From: an uncultured Nitrosopumilaceae archaeon
GTDB lineage: Archaea > Thermoproteota > Nitrososphaeria > Nitrososphaerales > Nitrosopumilaceae
DNA: 6,804 nucleotides
Direction of reading: 5' to 3'
Assembly (NCBI GenBank): GCA_937875805.1
Contig: CALFHG010000044.1
Location: 1 to 6,804, forward strand
Both the position numbers and the translations under genes were made by a program. This document shows positions 1 to 5,032 of this stretch, one piece after another. The notes under the pieces are model-generated. The model was given only the letters and a program-made list of their open reading frames with translations. It did no database searches and was not told the origin of the DNA. How positions within the stretch are numbered: position 1 is the first letter of the stretch; each line of letters opens with the position of its first letter.

Positions 1-101
1 ATTATGTTCTTTTTGATGTTGTTATATTGTGCCTAATTATATGTAATTATTTCACTAGTGTGCATTTAGTTACTTGTTCATATTTTTTTCATGTAAGGAA
101 T

Positions 102-110
102 CTTAAGTTC
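102..110 (+). promoter_or_regulatory. CTTAAGTTC promoter-like element of the 79-aa gene
   Basis: The nine bases CTTAAGTTC end 19 nt before the ATG at 130, so the motif centre lies 24 nt upstream, where an archaeal TATA box of a leaderless transcript belongs. No canonical TATA box is present there. The same motif sits at the same distance from the ATG of the 30-aa membrane ORF on the other strand. A promoter role is inferred from position and recurrence. Confidence 0.45.
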
Positions 111-129
111 AAAACTCTTGTACAAAGTC

Positions 130-369
130 ATGACTGATGATGGAAAAATGAAAATTATGTGTAAATGGTGTAATGTTTTTAAAACTTGTCATATTGTCAG
201 TCAAGAAATTACAGATCATCATGGAAACTATGGAATTGATAGTGTTATGATGGCCAAAGTTAAAATCCACAAACATTACAAAGGAAAAAATTATTGTAAA
301 GGTTCTGATAGAATAATTACTGTACCTTTGGATAAGGCGCTAAAATATAGTGAAAAGTATAGAGATTAG
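130..369 (+). CDS. Small Cys/His-containing protein of unknown function (79 aa)
   Basis: A complete 79-aa ORF of unrecognised family. A CxxC pair (C11, C14) near the N-terminus is followed by C20, H21, an HH pair (H30-H31), H47, H49 and C56, spacing that would suit a small zinc-binding fold, although this is only inference. There is no signal peptide or membrane helix, and the protein is lysine-rich and soluble-looking. The frame opens after a TAA at 94-96 and could start at TTG 118. I chose ATG 130 because a recurring promoter-like motif lies 19 nt before it and no Shine-Dalgarno sequence precedes TTG 118. ATG 148 and 157 are later alternatives, of which 157 would leave the CxxC directly after the start. 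The stop TAG begins a U-rich 3' flank that is repeated after the next small ORF. It may be a local accessory or regulatory protein, but no function can be assigned. Confidence 0.6.
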   Translation: MTDDGKMKIMCKWCNVFKTCHIVSQEITDHHGNYGIDSVMMAKVKIHKHYKGKNYCKGSDRIITVPLDKALKYSEKYRD

Positions 370-390
370 AATTACTGATTTTTGTTAGAA
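367..390 (+). repeat. U-rich 3' flank, copy 1 (terminator-like)
   Basis: Starting at the TAG stop codon, 24 bases match 525-548 at 21 positions; all three differences are G here and A there. The segment includes a run of five T (379-383), the usual archaeal U-tract termination signal. It probably ends, or partly ends, the 79-aa gene transcript. Confidence 0.5.
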
Positions 391-434
391 TTGAAACTAC
401 AAAGGTATACATGAACGATATGGAAATAATTGAT

Positions 435-527
435 ATGACTAAGAAATTACCTCATGGACATAATACTGGTGGCGGAAATAGCCAGAAAAGACGTCAAGAG
501 TACAAAAAAGAAAAAAATTCTGAATAG
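435..527 (+). CDS. Very short basic ORF (30 aa, possibly 38 aa)
   Basis: A short open frame encodes a hydrophilic peptide with a G/H/N-rich middle (LPHGHNTGGGN) and a K/R/E-rich tail. It resembles small basic proteins annotated as hypothetical in related archaea, but I do not recognise a family. Two starts are plausible. ATG 435 gives 30 aa and has a TATA-like GTATAC (405-410) centred 27 nt upstream, matching the leaderless pattern of other genes here. ATG 411 gives 38 aa and is preceded by a weak Shine-Dalgarno-like AAAGGT at 401-406, which would suit co-transcription with the 79-aa gene ending 41 nt upstream. The stop is followed by the same U-rich flank as that gene. Its short length means chance cannot be excluded. 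Confidence 0.4.
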   Translation: MTKKLPHGHNTGGGNSQKRRQEYKKEKNSE

Positions 528-551
528 AATTACTAATTTTTATTAAAAAAA
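525..551. terminator. U-rich 3' flank, copy 2; probable bidirectional terminator
   Basis: This second copy of the 24-base 3' flank begins at the TAG of the short basic ORF. It has five T on the plus strand (537-541), followed by seven A (545-551), which read as seven U in transcripts of the convergent DUF1059 gene. It therefore has U-tracts for both converging genes. A second plus-strand T5 lies at 561-565. Confidence 0.5.
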
Positions 552-592
552 TATTCACCCTTTTTAGAAATCAATTATTGGTTTCTTTCTTG

Positions 593-796
593 TTAGCCCC
601 ACCACCAAAACCTTCTAGTTGTTTTGATCAGTGATTTGATACCTGCAATATTTTTAGGATTCAATTCAATTTCTTTATGTTCTGCTAAAACGTGTTCTTT
701 AACCATTGACATCAATTCTTCTTCATTATTTGTTGTTGATGATGCTGACCAACTACAATCTTTGCCTGCATCTTTGCAACTAATTGATTTAGTCAT
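593..796 (-). CDS. DUF1059 family small protein (67 aa)
   Basis: The N-terminal two thirds fit the DUF1059 pattern: a short beta strand, a Cys pair in CKDAGKDCSWSA (C7, C14), then an acidic NEEELMSMVKEH helix and EHK (residues about 23-41). Known members are about 50-60 aa, small and soluble, with no established biochemical role. The family's usual end is followed here by a basic tail ending RRFWWWG, with three consecutive Trp codons, which I do not recognise as typical. ATG 796 was chosen because family homology begins there and a TATA-like TAATATA is centred 26 nt upstream. An in-frame ATG at 853 would add 19 residues (MRGIHFFVTLIY...) that do not belong to the family. A U-tract 42 nt beyond the stop suits termination. 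The gene is convergent with the short basic ORF. Confidence 0.8.
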   Translation of the reverse strand: MTKSISCKDAGKDCSWSASSTTNNEEELMSMVKEHVLAEHKEIELNPKNIAGIKSLIKTTRRFWWWG

Positions 797-818
797 AGAA
801 TGATTTTGATTTCTTATG

Positions 819-825
819 TATATTA
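819..825 (-). promoter_or_regulatory. TATA-like box of the DUF1059 gene
   Basis: TAATATA on the minus strand is centred 26 nt upstream of ATG 796, the expected spacing for an archaeal leaderless transcript. This supports the shorter start. Confidence 0.5.
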
Positions 826-861
826 GAGTAACAAAAAAGTGAATCCCCCTCATTGATTTTA

Positions 862-875
862 GAACTTAAGCGTGT
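862..875 (-). repeat. 14-bp direct repeat copy with CTTAAGTTC core
   Basis: ACACGCTTAAGTTC on the minus strand is identical to the copy at 994-1007, 132 bp away. It lies between the 30-aa membrane ORF and the DUF1059 gene. No ATG lies 19 nt downstream of this copy. If it acts as a promoter, transcription would begin near 842 and give the DUF1059 mRNA a leader of about 46 nt, as a second, distal promoter. Confidence 0.5.
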
Positions 876-881
876 AGAAGA

Positions 882-974
882 TTATTTTCTAAATAAGATC
901 CAAAGTCTAGAACCCACAAAAATCCCTACTGCAGCAACTATCAATATTGGAATTATAATTTGTCCTTCATCCAT
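882..974 (-). CDS. 30-aa single-helix membrane microprotein
   Basis: This short ORF begins at ATG 974 and ends at TAA 882-884. It encodes an acidic start (MDEGQ), an uninterrupted hydrophobic stretch of about 20 residues (IIIPILIVAAVGIFVGS, residues 6-22, continuing through LWILF) and a basic end (RLWILFRK). The charge layout predicts one transmembrane helix with the N-terminus outside and the C-terminus in the cytoplasm. The GxxxG-like GIFVG could allow helix packing. A CTTAAGTTC element ends 19 nt before the ATG, exactly as for the 79-aa gene on the other strand, which is the main non-compositional support for it being expressed. Microproteins of this kind often bind larger membrane complexes, but no partner is visible here. 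It is easily missed by gene callers with a length cut-off. Confidence 0.62.
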   Translation of the reverse strand: MDEGQIIIPILIVAAVGIFVGSRLWILFRK

Positions 975-993
975 ATCATCACATATGAATAAT

Positions 994-1007
994 GAACTTA
1001 AGCGTGT
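994..1007 (-). promoter_or_regulatory. 14-bp repeat with CTTAAGTTC, promoter-like element of the 30-aa ORF
   Basis: ACACGCTTAAGTTC on the minus strand is a perfect copy of 862-875. Its CTTAAGTTC core (1002-994) ends 19 nt before ATG 974, the position a TATA box would occupy for a leaderless transcript. The ACACG just upstream of the core would fall where a TFB-recognition element normally lies. The function is inferred from spacing. Confidence 0.45.
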
Positions 1008-1200
1008 TCCAGTCTCTTTGGGTTATTTTTTTGAAAACCTGTATGCTCTACCATTTTTCTTTAGTCAAAAATACCTCGTATTTTAAAAATTAGGAATAAA
1101 AAAATGCAGAAAACATTTACTAAAATTTAATCTGTAGTAGACAACAGTAATTTGATAAGCATAATTGATTCCTTTTCCTGTTATCTCTAAAGATTATTTG

Positions 1201-1212
1201 AGATCGCGATCT
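1201..1212. repeat. Perfect 12-bp palindrome AGATCGCGATCT
   Basis: AGATCGCGATCT equals its own reverse complement, contains two GATC sites flanking CGCG, and stands out as a GC-rich core in AT-rich surroundings. It lies 28 bp beyond the ilvD stop. It may be a protein-binding or methylation site, or chance; as RNA it could fold only a four-base-pair hairpin. Confidence 0.5.
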
Positions 1213-1218
1213 ATAAAG

Positions 1219-1230
1219 CTTGTGGACAAG
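1219..1230 (-). repeat. Short inverted repeat after ilvD
   Basis: On the minus strand CTTGT-CC-ACAAG begins 10 nt after the ilvD stop. In RNA four pairs with a four-base loop are possible. No long U-run follows, so it is a weak terminator candidate and could be a 3' stability element. Confidence 0.3.
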
Positions 1231-1239
1231 TTATCCTTT

Positions 1240-2913
1240 CTATGGATTTGCACTAGTTATTGCACCTTGTGCTGCTGAACCTACAAGAGTTGCATATTTT
1301 GCCAATGCACCAGATGTGTAGTTTGGTGCTGGTTTTCTCCAAGCCTCTTTTCTTTTTACCATTTCTTCTTCTGACACATGAAGATCAATAATTGTAGTTT
1401 CTGTATCTATTGTAATTTCATCTCCATTCCTCACTAGTGCAATTGGACCGCCAACATATGCTTCTGGTGCAACATGTCCTACCATGAAACCTCTGGTTCC
1501 TCCTGAAAATCGTCCATCAGTTACCATTGCTACTTTTTTGCCCAACCCTTGTCCTACTAGTGCTGCAGTTGTTGCAAGCATTTCCCTCATTCCGGGTCCT
1601 CCTTTAGGTCCTTCATATCTAATTACTAACACATCTCCTTCCTCAACATCTCCTTTGGCAACTGCATCAAATGCATATTCTTCTCTATCGTACACTTTGG
1701 CTTTACCAGTAAACTTTGCCATTTCTACTCCTGCAGTTTTAATCACTGCTCCCTCTGGGGCAAGGCTTCCTCTGAGAACTACTGCAGTTCCTACAGAATG
1801 AAGTGGATTTTCAATAGGACGAATAATTGATTGTTCTGGTTCTGGAATATTCATTGCATCGATATTTTCTTGTATGGTTTTTCCAGTGACCGTAATACAA
1901 TTACCGTTTATCAATCCTTTAGCTGCCAATTTTTTGAGAACAAATGGAATTCCTCCAATTTTATCAAGACTATTCATCACATAACTGCCACCAGGTTTCA
2001 TATCTGCAATGTGTGGTGTTTTCTTTCTAATTTTTTCAAAATCATCATATGTTAATTTGATTCTAGCTTCATTTGCCATTGCTAACAAATGTAAAATTCC
2101 ATTTGTAGAACCGCCTATTGCATTGAGCATTACAATTGAATTCTCAAATGCTTCATACGTCATGATGTCCCTTGGTTTAATGTTTAATTCTAATAATTTA
2201 GCACATGCAGCACCTGTATCGTAAACCATTTTCCCTCTACGATCATCTTCTGCTGGTGGGCTGGCACTTCCAGGTAATGCTAGTCCAATAGCTTCTGAAA
2301 TGGATGCCATTGTGTTTGCAGTAAACATTCCTCCACATGATCCTGAACTTGGGCATGCAGTATTTTCAATATTTTTTAACATCTCTAAAGAAATTTGTCC
2401 TGAATCATATGCTCCGACTGCCTCATACACATCAACTACTGTTAGTTCTTTACCATCTAGAATTCCTGGCATAATAGTTCCACCATATACAAAAACTGAT
2501 GGTAAATTCAATCTGGCCATTGCCATCATTGTTCCGGGCAAACTTTTATCGCAACCTGCAATTCCTACAATACCGTCGTACTGATGGGCTCTTACCATTA
2601 ATTCAATAGAATCTGCTATAACTTCACGAGAAATCAATGAAGATTTCATTCCTTCATGACCCATTGCAATTCCATCACTTACTGCAATAGTTGAGAATAT
2701 TCTTGGAGTTGCACCATTTTCTGCCACTCCTCTTTTTGCCTCTTCAGCTAATTTTGGTAATAATATGTTACAAGGAGTTGCCTCATTTCCTGTATGACAA
2801 ACTCCGATGAATTGTTTACTAAGATCATTGTCATCTAACCCCATAGCTTTGTACATTGCTCTATGAGGAGAACGTGCTGTTCCATCTACAACGTTTTTAC
2901 TAGATATTTCCAT
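1240..2913 (-). CDS. ilvD: Dihydroxy-acid dehydratase
   Basis: IlvD (EC 4.2.1.9) dehydrates 2,3-dihydroxy-isovalerate and 2,3-dihydroxy-3-methylvalerate to the 2-oxo acids used for valine, leucine, isoleucine and, through ketoisovalerate, pantothenate. It is a cytoplasmic iron-sulfur, Mg-dependent enzyme. At 557 aa it is of normal length and intact. Visible hallmarks are the three cluster cysteines C48 (EATPCN), C121 (AGCDKSLPG) and C193 ([16 protein letters not shown]), Mg-site D80 and D122, K123 (the carbamylated lysine in family structures), the HIADMKPGG segment around 301-309, and catalytic S470 in [11 protein letters not shown]. The sugar-acid dehydratases of the same superfamily are the main alternative, but the close IlvD-type motifs argue against this. 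Start ATG 2913 is supported by a TATA box centred 25 nt upstream. It lies 65 bp downstream of a histidine-kinase gene on the same strand, but probably has its own promoter. No other branched-chain biosynthesis gene is in the window. Confidence 0.96.
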   Translation of the reverse strand: MEISSKNVVDGTARSPHRAMYKAMGLDDNDLSKQFIGVCHTGNEATPCNILLPKLAEEAKRGVAENGATPRIFSTIAVSDGIAMGHEGMKSSLISREVIADSIELMVRAHQYDGIVGIAGCDKSLPGTMMAMARLNLPSVFVYGGTIMPGILDGKELTVVDVYEAVGAYDSGQISLEMLKNIENTACPSSGSCGGMFTANTMASISEAIGLALPGSASPPAEDDRRGKMVYDTGAACAKLLELNIKPRDIMTYEAFENSIVMLNAIGGSTNGILHLLAMANEARIKLTYDDFEKIRKKTPHIADMKPGGSYVMNSLDKIGGIPFVLKKLAAKGLINGNCITVTGKTIQENIDAMNIPEPEQSIIRPIENPLHSVGTAVVLRGSLAPEGAVIKTAGVEMAKFTGKAKVYDREEYAFDAVAKGDVEEGDVLVIRYEGPKGGPGMREMLATTAALVGQGLGKKVAMVTDGRFSGGTRGFMVGHVAPEAYVGGPIALVRNGDEITIDTETTIIDLHVSEEEMVKRKEAWRKPAPNYTSGALAKYATLVGSAAQGAITSANP

Positions 2914-2934
2914 AACATGTAAAATTTAGATTGC

Positions 2935-2941
2935 TATAATT
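2935..2941 (-). promoter_or_regulatory. TATA-like box of ilvD
   Basis: AATTATA on the minus strand is centred 25 nt before the ilvD ATG, implying a leaderless ilvD transcript starting in the 65-bp gap after the kinase gene. No Shine-Dalgarno sequence precedes the ATG. Confidence 0.5.
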
Positions 2942-2978
2942 TAGACTTTGTTGATATTACCAATACTATATTTCACAT

Positions 2979-4226
2979 TCATTTTTTTGGCAATTTTATG
3001 GTAAATGTTGTAGGATTATTTTTGACAGAAAGTTTACCTCCATGTTGCTCCACAATATTTTTACTAATTCCTAATCCTAAACCTGTTCCTGTATTTTTTG
3101 AAGTAAATAATGGCTCAAAGATTTTGGATATAATGTCCTCAGGAATACCTGAACCTGAATCACTTATGTGAATTGATATAAAATCTGATTCATCATCTAT
3201 TTTGATTGTAATTTTACCCTTGTTGTCCATAGCATCAAAGCTATTTACGACGAGATTGACAAAAATAGCCTGAAGTTTTCTTTCATCACAATTCATCTCG
3301 ACATCGCCTTTTGGTAATTCTATAACTACTCCATCAGGCACGTTTAGACTTGAAACCGATTCACTTAGAATTTTTAAAATCGAATGTTTTGCTAGGTTTA
3401 ACTCTTTTGCCTTTGCAAATTCTAAAACATCTTCAATAATGTGATTCATGTCCAAAACAGAGCAATTCATTCTGACAAATCTTTCTTGTATGATTTTGTC
3501 CTCAGGATATTTCATTTGTAAAAAGTCAAGACTTGCTTTTATTACTGTAATTGGATTTCGTAAATCATGAGCTAGTCTAGATGCCATTTGACCAATGGTG
3601 TATAGTTTTTCTAGTTTTTGTAGTTGTTTTCCTTCTTTTTTCAGTGTTCTAAAAATCACATACATCATTGTAACATACACAATTCCATTAAGTATTGGTA
3701 AAACAATTTCCAAGGTTTCTTGTAAATGCTTTGTTTTTTCAAATTCTTCAGTAATGTGAACAGTTAATGTTTCAGACGCATCAAGTAACTCTACTTCAAC
3801 TCTTTGATGTTCAATGTAAAATATTTCAGGTAGAATTTCTCCTGTTTTTTTAGATTCTTTTAATAATTCTGCAATATCATGAAACTCTACAAATTTATTT
3901 TCAACTAATATCAAGTCATCATAAAATATGTCTGACAAAGGATCTAATTCATGTTCATGTATTGTTCCACCATTTTTTAAAAGTAGAATGTTTTCATAAA
4001 ATTCATTATACAGTGAATCAACATCTGATTCAGAAATTATTCCGTTTGAGAATTCATCTAGTTCGTGTAAAATAATGGCAGTGTAAAATCTGTTTTTGCC
4101 TGCAGTATTAACATAATCTGCAAAATCTTCTTCTTGCAAACTCATTACAAGTAATATTGAAAAACTTGAAAAAATTAGAACTAATTGTATAATGACAAGA
4201 CCAATAATTAGATTCTGGGGTTTCAT
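2979..4226 (-). CDS. Membrane sensor histidine kinase (415 aa), orphan
   Basis: This is a complete two-component sensor kinase. TM1 spans about residues 5-29. A predicted extracytoplasmic, mostly helical domain covers 30-171, and its opening NTAGKNRFYTAIILHEL resembles the NxAGRQRM-type start of PilJ/NarX-like four-helix sensors. TM2 spans about 172-193. A short linker leads to HisKA with H220 as the phospho-accepting His (LAHDLRNP), then the HATPase_c N-box (N324, N328 in FVNLVVNSFDAM), G1 box (DSGSG, 356-360), F box (FEPLF, 370-374) and G2 box (GTGLGLGI, 380-387). All kinase motifs are intact. No HAMP domain is evident in the short linker. No response regulator gene is present nearby, so the partner must lie elsewhere. 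The gene is divergent from the DsbA-like gene across a 109-bp region containing three inverted repeats. The ligand is unknown. ATG 4226 is chosen because TM1 follows directly. Confidence 0.93.
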   Translation of the reverse strand: MKPQNLIIGLVIIQLVLIFSSFSILLVMSLQEEDFADYVNTAGKNRFYTAIILHELDEFSNGIISESDVDSLYNEFYENILLLKNGGTIHEHELDPLSDIFYDDLILVENKFVEFHDIAELLKESKKTGEILPEIFYIEHQRVEVELLDASETLTVHITEEFEKTKHLQETLEIVLPILNGIVYVTMMYVIFRTLKKEGKQLQKLEKLYTIGQMASRLAHDLRNPITVIKASLDFLQMKYPEDKIIQERFVRMNCSVLDMNHIIEDVLEFAKAKELNLAKHSILKILSESVSSLNVPDGVVIELPKGDVEMNCDERKLQAIFVNLVVNSFDAMDNKGKITIKIDDESDFISIHISDSGSGIPEDIISKIFEPLFTSKNTGTGLGLGISKNIVEQHGGKLSVKNNPTTFTIKLPKK

Positions 4227-4258
4227 AAAATTTAATATTAAAACTAGTATTTCTACTC

Positions 4259-4278
4259 TTAGATAATTAAAAATCTAA
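4259..4278. repeat. Inverted repeat TTAGAT-N8-ATCTAA in the divergent promoter region
   Basis: Two perfect six-base arms (4259-4264 and 4273-4278) are separated by an AT-only spacer. The site lies 32 bp upstream of the kinase ATG, just beyond its expected core promoter. It could bind a dimeric regulator, but AT-rich arms of six bases can arise by chance. Confidence 0.3.
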
Positions 4279-4285
4279 TATTTGT

Positions 4286-4299
4286 TGAGATACGTCTCA
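4286..4299. repeat. Inverted repeat TGAGA-TACG-TCTCA in the divergent promoter region
   Basis: Perfect five-base arms flank a four-base spacer and are more GC-rich than the surroundings. The repeat lies between the divergent kinase and DsbA-like genes, ending 6 bp before the predicted TATA box of the latter, which is an activator-like position. Operator function is inferred. Confidence 0.4.
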
Positions 4300-4305
4300 G
4301 AGAAG

Positions 4306-4312
4306 ATATTTA
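4306..4312 (+). promoter_or_regulatory. TATA-like box of the DsbA-like gene
   Basis: ATATTTA is centred 27 nt upstream of ATG 4336, consistent with a leaderless transcript. This supports the ATG over the in-frame TTG at 4282, which lies upstream of this box. Confidence 0.4.
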
Positions 4313-4315
4313 CTA

Positions 4316-4332
4316 GAAACAAAATTTGTTTC
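4316..4332. repeat. Perfect 8+1+8 palindrome over the predicted transcription start
   Basis: GAAACAAA and TTTGTTTC are exact reverse complements around one A. The site begins 3 bp after the TATA-like box and ends 3 bp before ATG 4336, so a bound protein would block the core promoter of the DsbA-like gene. It is a good repressor-operator candidate, although no regulator gene is present. Confidence 0.5.
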
Positions 4333-4335
4333 AAC

Positions 4336-4980
4336 ATGATAAAATTATATTTATTGATAATTCCAATTGTTATTGGTATCATTACTGGAGCATTTTTGTC
4401 ATTTTATCCTGAAACAGAATCTAAATCTAATTCACTTACTGTGCAAAAATTAATTGAGGGTGGTTCCCCAATAATGGGAAATCACAATGCTCCAATTACA
4501 ATATTAGAATGGGGGGACTATCAGTGCACATTTTGTTATAAATTTCATCAAAATACTCTAGATATTATCAACGAGGATTTTATTAAAACTGGTAAAGTTA
4601 ATCTTGTTTTCAAAGATTTTCCATTAAATGGTCCTGATTCACTTCTTGCTGCAGAGGCAGCATATTGCGCTGAAGATCAAGAAAAGTATTGGCAATATCA
4701 TGATGAACTGTACAAAAATTGGGGAGGAGAAAAAACAGGATGGATTACAAGAGAGTCTTTGGATGAATTTGCAATGACTGTAAATTTAGATTCAGATAAA
4801 TTTAACAAATGTCTTGATGAACACAAATACCAAAACAAAGTTAATTCAATTCATGAATTTGGAAAGGAAATAGGAATTGATGCAACTCCATCATTTTTGG
4901 TCTTTAATGGGGAAAAAATAATCAAAATCAGAGGAAATCAACCTTTAGAAGTATTTCTTAAAACATTTGATGAGTTATGA
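4336..4980 (+). CDS. Membrane-anchored DsbA-like thiol-disulfide oxidoreductase (214 aa)
   Basis: This belongs to the thioredoxin-fold DsbA/Com1-like group (Thioredoxin_4 type), which forms or rearranges disulfides in exported proteins. An N-terminal hydrophobic segment (residues 4-24) without a clear cleavage site acts as signal anchor, placing the domain outside the cytoplasmic membrane. A short linker precedes the motif GNHNAPITILEWGDYQC. The active site is CTFC at C64-C67, the cis-proline is P185 (DATPSF), and VFKDFPL (91-97) is the typical segment before the helical insert. C111 and C159 may form a second, structural disulfide. The in-frame TTG 4282 would prepend 18 charged residues before the anchor and overlap the core promoter and palindrome, so ATG 4336 is preferred. 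It is divergent from a sensor kinase whose ectodomain would share the same compartment. The substrate is unknown, and families of these proteins are expanded in ammonia-oxidising archaea. Confidence 0.92.
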   Translation: MIKLYLLIIPIVIGIITGAFLSFYPETESKSNSLTVQKLIEGGSPIMGNHNAPITILEWGDYQCTFCYKFHQNTLDIINEDFIKTGKVNLVFKDFPLNGPDSLLAAEAAYCAEDQEKYWQYHDELYKNWGGEKTGWITRESLDEFAMTVNLDSDKFNKCLDEHKYQNKVNSIHEFGKEIGIDATPSFLVFNGEKIIKIRGNQPLEVFLKTFDEL

Positions 4981-5003
4981 TTTTAAAAAAAATAATCAAA
5001 AAG

Positions 5004-5010
5004 ATATATT
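5004..5010 (+). promoter_or_regulatory. TATA box of aRF1
   Basis: ATATATT, preceded by A-rich sequence, is centred 26 nt upstream of ATG 5033. GGGG at 5020-5023 is Shine-Dalgarno-like, but with a TATA box at this distance it would fall before the transcription start. Confidence 0.6.
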
Positions 5011-5032
5011 CACAATTCAGGGGTAATATGTA

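Larger units (their letters stand above)
1087..1239. other. Non-coding AT-rich stretch downstream of ilvD
   Basis: I see no credible gene. The open frames on either strand are 11 codons or fewer with ATG starts, and one longer minus-strand frame lacks ATG, GTG or TTG. The part next to ilvD holds two inverted repeats, listed separately. Confidence 0.6.

Noticed and set aside
1..36. Possible tail of a gene entering from the left edge (ending at TAA 34-36)
   Set aside because: Eleven codons in AT-rich sequence give no evidence of coding; it cannot be judged without upstream sequence.
797..853. 19-residue N-terminal extension of the DUF1059 protein
   Set aside because: The extension has no family similarity and would overlap the TATA box that serves ATG 796.
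862..1007. CRISPR-like repeat pair
   Set aside because: Only two copies of 14 bp, with a 118-bp interval that contains an ORF; no array structure or cas gene.
998..1054. 18-codon minus-strand ORF (MVEHTGFQ...) just upstream of the microprotein
   Set aside because: Too short, no TATA box at the expected distance, and its stop overlaps the promoter-like repeat.
853..1086. 77-codon plus-strand frame containing ELKRV twice
   Set aside because: The repeated ELKRV is only the 14-bp DNA repeat read in the same frame. The frame starts with ATT/TTG-type codons, has no family character, and lies antisense to the better supported 30-aa membrane ORF.
1484..2584. Several plus-strand frames of 71-105 codons inside ilvD
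   Set aside because: They are antisense shadows of a clear, intact ilvD gene and show no domain or promoter signals.
4282..4335. TTG start for the DsbA-like protein
   Set aside because: It would put charged residues before the membrane anchor and lies upstream of the likely TATA box and palindrome.
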